DNA of 64,000 nt from Pandoraea pneumonica (GTDB taxonomy: Bacteria > Pseudomonadota > Gammaproteobacteria > Burkholderiales > Burkholderiaceae), in assembly GCF_902459645.1 (NCBI RefSeq), contig NZ_CABPSK010000001.1, forward strand, positions 1,674,001 to 1,738,000, written 5' to 3'. The notes under the pieces are model-generated. The model was not told the origin of the DNA. It made no database searches and saw only the letters and a list, made by a program, of their open reading frames with translations. This document shows positions 60,128-64,000 of the stretch, piece by piece; positions within the stretch are counted from its first letter, which is position 1, and each line of letters opens with the position of its first letter. The position numbers and the translations under genes are program-made.

Positions 60128-60349
60128 ATGTTCCGCCCTCTGTCCGCCGCTGCTAACGTCAACACCTTCGCCCCGGTGGTTGCTGCGCCGGTCACGCCGC
60201 TCGGTCTGTTTTTCCGCGCCATGGATCAATGGCGCGCGCACTACGAACAGACGCTGCAAGCCCAAGCGCTCGCCTCGCTCGACGACACGTCGCTCGCCGA
60301 TGTCGGCTATACGCGCGATGCCTTCGGCTTGCGTCATCGCGCAAGCTAA
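60128..60349 (+). CDS. DUF1127 domain small protein
   Basis: The 73-residue protein starts MFRPLSAAANVNTFAPVVAA at the ATG at 60128, preceded by AAGGA at 9 nt. Its C-terminal half (WRAHYEQTLQAQALASLDDT, LADVGYTRDAFGLR) is the DUF1127 signature; such short proteins bind RNA and influence phosphate and small-RNA regulation in Alphaproteobacteria. The function here is untested. It is divergent from a LysR gene and followed by a hairpin without T-run. Confidence 0.8.
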   Translation: MFRPLSAAANVNTFAPVVAAPVTPLGLFFRAMDQWRAHYEQTLQAQALASLDDTSLADVGYTRDAFGLRHRAS

Positions 60350-60372
60350 GCGGTTGCCGCGCAAAGCGTGGG

Positions 60373-60414
60373 TTTAAATCAGTCGGTTTAGGTCGGTCGC
60401 TTTAAGTCGGTCGG
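60373..60414 (+). repeat. three 14-nt tandem repeats between DUF1127 and prfB
   Basis: Units TTTAAATCAGTCGG, TTTAGGTCGGTCGC and TTTAAGTCGGTCGG follow each other at 60373, 60387 and 60401. They are noncoding. Confidence 0.75.
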
Positions 60415-60434
60415 ATTCCACCGAAAGTCGCCAA

Positions 60435-60455
60435 AAGGCCCCGGATTGGGGCCTT
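60435..60455 (+). terminator. hairpin after DUF1127
   Basis: An 8-bp stem AAGGCCCC / GGGGCCTT with 5-nt loop lies 86 nt past the DUF1127 stop. No T-run follows on the plus strand, so termination efficiency is doubtful; it sits 9 nt before the prfB -10 element. Confidence 0.45.
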
Positions 60456-60463
60456 CGCTGCGT

Positions 60464-60469
60464 TATAAT
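60464..60469 (+). promoter_or_regulatory. prfB: -10 element for prfB
   Basis: A perfect TATAAT lies 35 nt upstream of the prfB ATG. No good -35 is visible at 16-18 nt; the preceding bases are the GC hairpin. It probably marks the prfB-ivy-lysS promoter. Confidence 0.5.
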
Positions 60470-60504
60470 CGCGGTTTTCACCGAATTCGCACCTGTCACC
60501 ACAC

Positions 60505-61609
60505 ATGGAAGCCGAACGCCTAAACGCACTTGAATCCCTCCTCGCCGACCTGCGCACCCGCGTCGGCGAGCTCAGGGGGTATCTTTGACTTCGATGTCAA
60601 GCAAGCTCGCCTGACTGAAGTCAACAAAGAACTCGAAGACCCGAACATCTGGAACGATTCCAAGCGTGCGCAAGCACTGGGCAAGGAAAAGAAAGCGCTC
60701 GATAGCATCGTCACGAACCTGACCGAGCTCGACGCTGGCCTTTCCGATACGCAGGAATTGTTCGACATGGCCCGCGAAGAGGGCGATGAAGACTCGCTGC
60801 TGGCGCTGGAGAGCGACACGCAAGGTCTCGCCGCCCGCGTGGGCGACATGGAGTTCCGCCGGATGTTCAACAACCCGGCCGACCCGAACAACTGCTTCAT
60901 CGACATCCAAGCCGGCGCTGGCGGCACCGAGGCCAACGACTGGGCCGGTATGTTGCTGCGCCAATATCTGCGCTACTGCGAACGCAAGGGCTTCAAGGCT
61001 GAAGTGCTCGAAGTGTCGGACGGCGACGTCGCCGGCATCAAGAGCGCCTCGCTCAAAGTCACGGGCGACTACGCCTACGGCTATCTGCGTACGGAAACCG
61101 GCGTGCACCGTTTGGTGCGCAAGTCGCCGTTCGACTCGTCGGGCGGCCGTCACACGTCGTTTGCCAGTCTGTTCGTGTACCCGGAAGTGGATGATTCGAT
61201 CGAGATCGACATCAACCCGGCCGACGTGCGTACCGACACGTACCGCGCGTCCGGCGCGGGCGGTCAGCACATCAACAAGACCGACTCCGCCGTGCGTCTG
61301 ACGCACATCCCGACCGGCATCGTCGTGGCCTGCCAGAACGATCGTTCGCAGCACCGCAACCGCGCCGAAGCGTGGGACATGCTCCGCTCGCGTCTGTTCG
61401 AACACGAGATGCGCAAGCGTCGCGCCGAACAAGACAAGCTCGAGTCGAGCAAGACCGATGTGGGCTGGGGCCATCAGATTCGCTCGTACGTGCTCGATCA
61501 GTCGCGCGTCAAGGACCTGCGCACCAGCGTGGAAACCGGCAATACCGGCAAGGTGCTCGACGGCGATCTGGACGACTTCATCTCCGCGAGTCTCAAGCAG
61601 GGAGTGTAA
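60505..61609 (+). CDS. prfB: Peptide chain release factor 2 with programmed +1 frameshift
   Basis: RF2 (367 residues after frameshifting) reads UGA and UAA stops. The ATG at 60505 opens 27 codons ending at CTT, followed by an in-frame TGA at 60586-60588; ribosomes slip +1 at CTT-TGA-C and continue at 60587, so the CDS is 60505-60585 joined to 60587-61609. An AGGGGG sequence just before the slip site is the stimulatory Shine-Dalgarno. The stop-recognition SPF (KSPFDSS) and catalytic GGQ (GAGGQHINK) motifs are present. This is the usual autoregulation by RF2 level. It is followed by an Ivy-like gene and lysS. Confidence 0.97.
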
Positions 61610-61612
61610 GGA

Positions 61613-62092
61613 ATGGCGTTTGTCCGCACGCTAGCCGTGTGGGTGGTGGGTGCGATGTGTTTGCAACGCGCCGCCATGGCGGGCCCGGCGAGTACGCCGG
61701 GTGCGCCGGGTCCAAGCCCCGACACGGGGCCGTATCTGCACGAACTACTCAAGCGCCCGGATTTTTCGGGCGCTTATACGCGCATCGTGGCGCCGCGCAA
61801 CCTGCCGTCGTGGGTGCGCCAGGGCGGCACGTCGACGCCGTCGCAACGCGTGAGCGTGGCGGGCAAGCCGTGGCTGCTCGTGCAAAGCTGCAAGCCGCAC
61901 GACTGCCCGAGCGAGTATGTCCATATTTTGTATGAACCGCGCTCGCAGTCGATCGCGGCGTTGTTCGTGCGAGACCCGAGTGCCGCGGCTAACGCCAGCG
62001 TGCATCAAGATCGCACGGAACTGATCTGGCTGGGCTCACCCGACGGCTCGCTCAAGAACGCCCTGCTCCACACACTGCGCTTTACTGAATAA
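61613..62092 (+). CDS. Ivy family (C-type lysozyme inhibitor) periplasmic protein
   Basis: This 159-residue exported protein has a signal peptide (MAFVRTLAVWVVGAMCLQ...AAMA) and the Ivy hallmark CKPHDC at residues 93-98, the loop that enters the lysozyme active site, followed by YVHILYEPRSQSIAALF. Ivy proteins protect Gram-negative bacteria against host and other C-type lysozymes. It begins 3 nt after the prfB stop and ends 15 nt before lysS, so it is in that operon. Assignment is from the motif and length; a precise gene symbol is not claimed. Confidence 0.82.
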   Translation: MAFVRTLAVWVVGAMCLQRAAMAGPASTPGAPGPSPDTGPYLHELLKRPDFSGAYTRIVAPRNLPSWVRQGGTSTPSQRVSVAGKPWLLVQSCKPHDCPSEYVHILYEPRSQSIAALFVRDPSAAANASVHQDRTELIWLGSPDGSLKNALLHTLRFTE

Positions 62093-62107
62093 CCTATCGT
62101 TCGCACC

Positions 62108-63646
62108 ATGACCGATCAAAACACTCCGGCCCAAGACCAGGCCAACGACGCCGCGCAAGACGACAACAAGCTCATCGCAGAGCGTCGCGAGAAACTTCAG
62201 GCACTGCGCGCCGAGGGCGTCGCTTTCCCGAACGATTTCCGTCCCGAGCAGCACGCCGGCGACTTGCAGACGCGCTATGCCGATGTGCAGAACGAGGCGC
62301 TGGAAGCCGAGCCCGTACCCGTGTCGGTGGCCGGTCGCATGATGCTCAAGCGCGTGATGGGCAAGGCCGCGTTTGCCACCGTGCAAGACGGCAGCGGTCA
62401 GATTCAGTTCTTCATCAGCCGTGACGACGTGGGCGTCGATTCGATGACCGCCTTCAAGGGCTGGGACATCGGTGACATCATCGCCGCCACCGGCACGCTG
62501 TTCCGCACCCGCACCGGCGAACTGTCGGTCAAGGTGAAGGAACTGCGCCTGCTCGCCAAGGCGCTGCGTCCGCTGCCCGATAAGTTCCACGGCCTGTCGG
62601 ATCAAGAAACGAAGTACCGCCAGCGTTACGTCGATCTGATCACGTCGCCGGAGACGCGCAACACGTTCCGCGCACGCGCTAAGGCCATCTCGTCGATTCG
62701 CCAGTTCATGACCGATGCCGAGTTCATGGAAGTCGAGACGCCGATGCTGCACCCGATTCCGGGCGGCGCCGCGGCCAAGCCGTTCATCACGCACCACAAC
62801 GCGCTTGATATGCAGATGTATCTGCGCATCGCGCCTGAGCTGTATCTGAAGCGCCTGATCGTCGGCGGCTTCGAGCGTGTGTTCGAGATCAACCGTAACT
62901 TCCGCAATGAAGGCGTGTCGCCGCGCCACAATCCGGAATTCACGATGATGGAGTTCTACGCGGCCTACACGGATTACCGTTGGCTGATGGACTTCACCGA
63001 GTCGCTGATTCGCCGCGCCGCCGTCGACGCGCTCGGCACCGCGACCATTCAATACCAAGGCCGCGAGCTGGATCTGGCCAAGCCGTTCCATCGCCTGACC
63101 ATCGTCGAAGCGATTCGCAAGTACGCACCGGAGTACACCGATGCGCAGCTGGCCGATATCGAATTCGTGCGTGGCGCGCTGGTGAAGTACGGCGTGAAGG
63201 TCGATGCACCGCAGTTCAAGAACGCCGGTCTGGGCGCGCTGCAATTGGCGCTGTTCGAAGAAACCGCCGAGAGCCAACTGTGGGAGCCGACGTTCATCAT
63301 CGACTACCCGGTGGAAGTGTCGCCGCTCGCACGGGCATCGGATACGGTGCCGGGCATCACCGAGCGCTTCGAGTTGTTCATGACGGGCCGCGAGATCGCC
63401 AACGGTTTCTCGGAGTTGAACGATCCGGAAGATCAGGCCGCGCGCTTCCGTGCGCAGGTCGAGCAAAAGGATGCAGGCGACGAAGAAGCGATGTACTACG
63501 ACGCCGACTACATTCGCGCGCTCGAGTACGGCATGCCCCCGACGGGTGGCTGCGGTATCGGCATCGATCGCTTGATCATGCTGCTCACCGACAGCCCCAA
63601 CATCCGCGACGTGCTGCTGTTCCCGCACCTGCGCCGCGAAGACTAA
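62108..63646 (+). CDS. lysS: Lysyl-tRNA synthetase, class II
   Basis: This 512-residue class II synthetase charges tRNA-Lys. The N-terminal OB-fold anticodon domain (about 60-165, [18 protein letters not shown]) is followed by motif 2 ([20 protein letters not shown]) and motif 3 ([13 protein letters not shown]). prfB-lysS neighbours are common in Proteobacteria. It ends at a strong terminator. Confidence 0.97.
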   Translation: MTDQNTPAQDQANDAAQDDNKLIAERREKLQALRAEGVAFPNDFRPEQHAGDLQTRYADVQNEALEAEPVPVSVAGRMMLKRVMGKAAFATVQDGSGQIQFFISRDDVGVDSMTAFKGWDIGDIIAATGTLFRTRTGELSVKVKELRLLAKALRPLPDKFHGLSDQETKYRQRYVDLITSPETRNTFRARAKAISSIRQFMTDAEFMEVETPMLHPIPGGAAAKPFITHHNALDMQMYLRIAPELYLKRLIVGGFERVFEINRNFRNEGVSPRHNPEFTMMEFYAAYTDYRWLMDFTESLIRRAAVDALGTATIQYQGRELDLAKPFHRLTIVEAIRKYAPEYTDAQLADIEFVRGALVKYGVKVDAPQFKNAGLGALQLALFEETAESQLWEPTFIIDYPVEVSPLARASDTVPGITERFELFMTGREIANGFSELNDPEDQAARFRAQVEQKDAGDEEAMYYDADYIRALEYGMPPTGGCGIGIDRLIMLLTDSPNIRDVLLFPHLRRED

Positions 63647-63680
63647 GCGTCACGAACGCCTGTCTGATCGGTACGTAAAA

Positions 63681-63711
63681 ATGCCGCAGCGATAAAAGCT
63701 GCGGCATTTTT
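63681..63711 (+). terminator. Rho-independent terminator after lysS
   Basis: A 10-bp stem ATGCCGCAGC / GCTGCGGCAT (63681-63707, 7-nt loop) is followed by TTTT and preceded by AAAA. It closes the prfB-lysS operon 35 nt after the stop. Confidence 0.9.
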
Positions 63712-63727
63712 CTTTGCGGGTGCCGGA

Positions 63728-63994
63728 TCAGGGCAAGCCTGTCGTCCTGGGTGTCGTGGACGTGGCCATACGCGCGTCGCATTCCTTGCGATGCTGCGTC
63801 AGCGCGTCTCGTTCGGGCGCCCGGGCGTTCTCCGAACGCCACCAATCCCCCGTGCAGGCGCGCTCGAAGACTGATGCCTCGATGGCCGGAATTGGCACCC
63901 CATGCGCACTTTTTCGTGCCGCAACGCGCGTTACGTTCGTCAGACAGTTGGCGAATCCTGCGGCGTGACTGTGCAGCGACAATATCCGCGCCAC
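63728..63994 (-). CDS. Doubtful small hypothetical protein at the right edge
   Basis: A minus-strand frame of 88 codons (MARILSLHSHAAGFANCLTN...) covers most of the last 280 nt. It contains CTGDWWRSENARAPERDALT, which looks protein-like, but there is no recognised family and the opposite strand is also open. The interval has no other gene. Treat as a candidate only. Confidence 0.3.
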   Translation of the reverse strand: MARILSLHSHAAGFANCLTNVTRVAARKSAHGVPIPAIEASVFERACTGDWWRSENARAPERDALTQHRKECDARMATSTTPRTTGLP

Positions 63995-64000
63995 ACCGCT

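Noticed and set aside
54309-60504. The insert as a prophage or integrative element
   Set aside because: No integrase, transposase, tRNA target or flanking direct repeat was found.
60505-60588. prfB as a frameshifted pseudogene
   Set aside because: The TGA lies at the classical programmed-frameshift site with an upstream AGGGGG, and the rest of RF2 is intact.
63714-63968. Plus-strand 84-codon ORF after lysS
   Set aside because: It starts 3 nt after the terminator T-run, has no ribosome-binding site and no family; the minus frame is only marginally better.

Overview
The window is a 64 kb piece of a GC-rich betaproteobacterial chromosome. Gene order points to Burkholderiales: tpiA-secG-tRNA-Leu-nuoABCDEFGHIJKLMN-DUF2818, pyrG-kdsA-eno-ftsB, and lolC-lolD-tatD-comEC. 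NuoC and NuoD are separate proteins, TrpS is 400 residues, and a YciO gene sits beside a PHP-domain ribonuclease gene. The flavour is Burkholderiaceae and a Pandoraea-like genus is my best guess, but the sequence alone cannot name the species. Almost all of the DNA is ordinary housekeeping backbone. No transposase, integrase, prophage, CRISPR array or rRNA operon is visible.

Layout. Positions 1-17775 (minus strand): a quinone oxidoreductase, tpiA, secG, tRNA-Leu(GAG), the complete 14-gene complex I operon, and the start of a DUF2818 membrane protein. Positions 18156-25226: a stand-alone LuxR-type HTH protein, a membrane diguanylate cyclase, mutS, and a secreted metallophosphoesterase-like protein whose metal ligands look lost. 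Positions 25482-28794: slyD, the ribosomal oxygenase gene roxA, a repeat-built alanine-rich lipoprotein and an MBL-fold hydrolase. Positions 28803-35087 (minus): bamC, dapA, a methyltransferase, trpS, an M50 protease, yciO and the PHP ribonuclease. Positions 35290-39442: an alpha/beta hydrolase, a DUF455 ferritin-like protein, gamma-carbonic anhydrase, hslO and a Gly/Tyr/Trp-rich lipoprotein. Positions 39504-51339 (minus): ftsB, eno, kdsA, pyrG, a hydrolase, comEC, tatD, lolD and lolC. Positions 51535-63646: an RpfE-type gene coupled to recJ, an accessory-looking block, then prfB, an Ivy-type lysozyme inhibitor and lysS.

The most interesting stretch is 54309-60504, between recJ and prfB. In the Xanthomonas rpf region prfB, lysS, recJ and rpfE are neighbours (recalled knowledge), so this block looks like an insertion into a conserved backbone. 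It holds an AraC regulator with a 47-bp near-perfect palindrome, Fur-like core and sigma70-like promoter; a TonB-dependent siderophore receptor with its own Fur-like site; and two uncharacterised downstream partners, an exported 222-residue protein and a cupin that overlap each other. A LysR regulator and a DUF1127 protein complete it. I read it as an iron/xenosiderophore uptake locus with undescribed accessory proteins.

Other points: a terminator-like hairpin inside the nuo operon between nuoD and nuoE; the classic +1 programmed frameshift in prfB; a TTG start for nuoA; and short tandem repeats, many with a 9-nt period, in several coding and noncoding sites (comEC twice, DUF455, the cupin start, the tatD-lolD gap).
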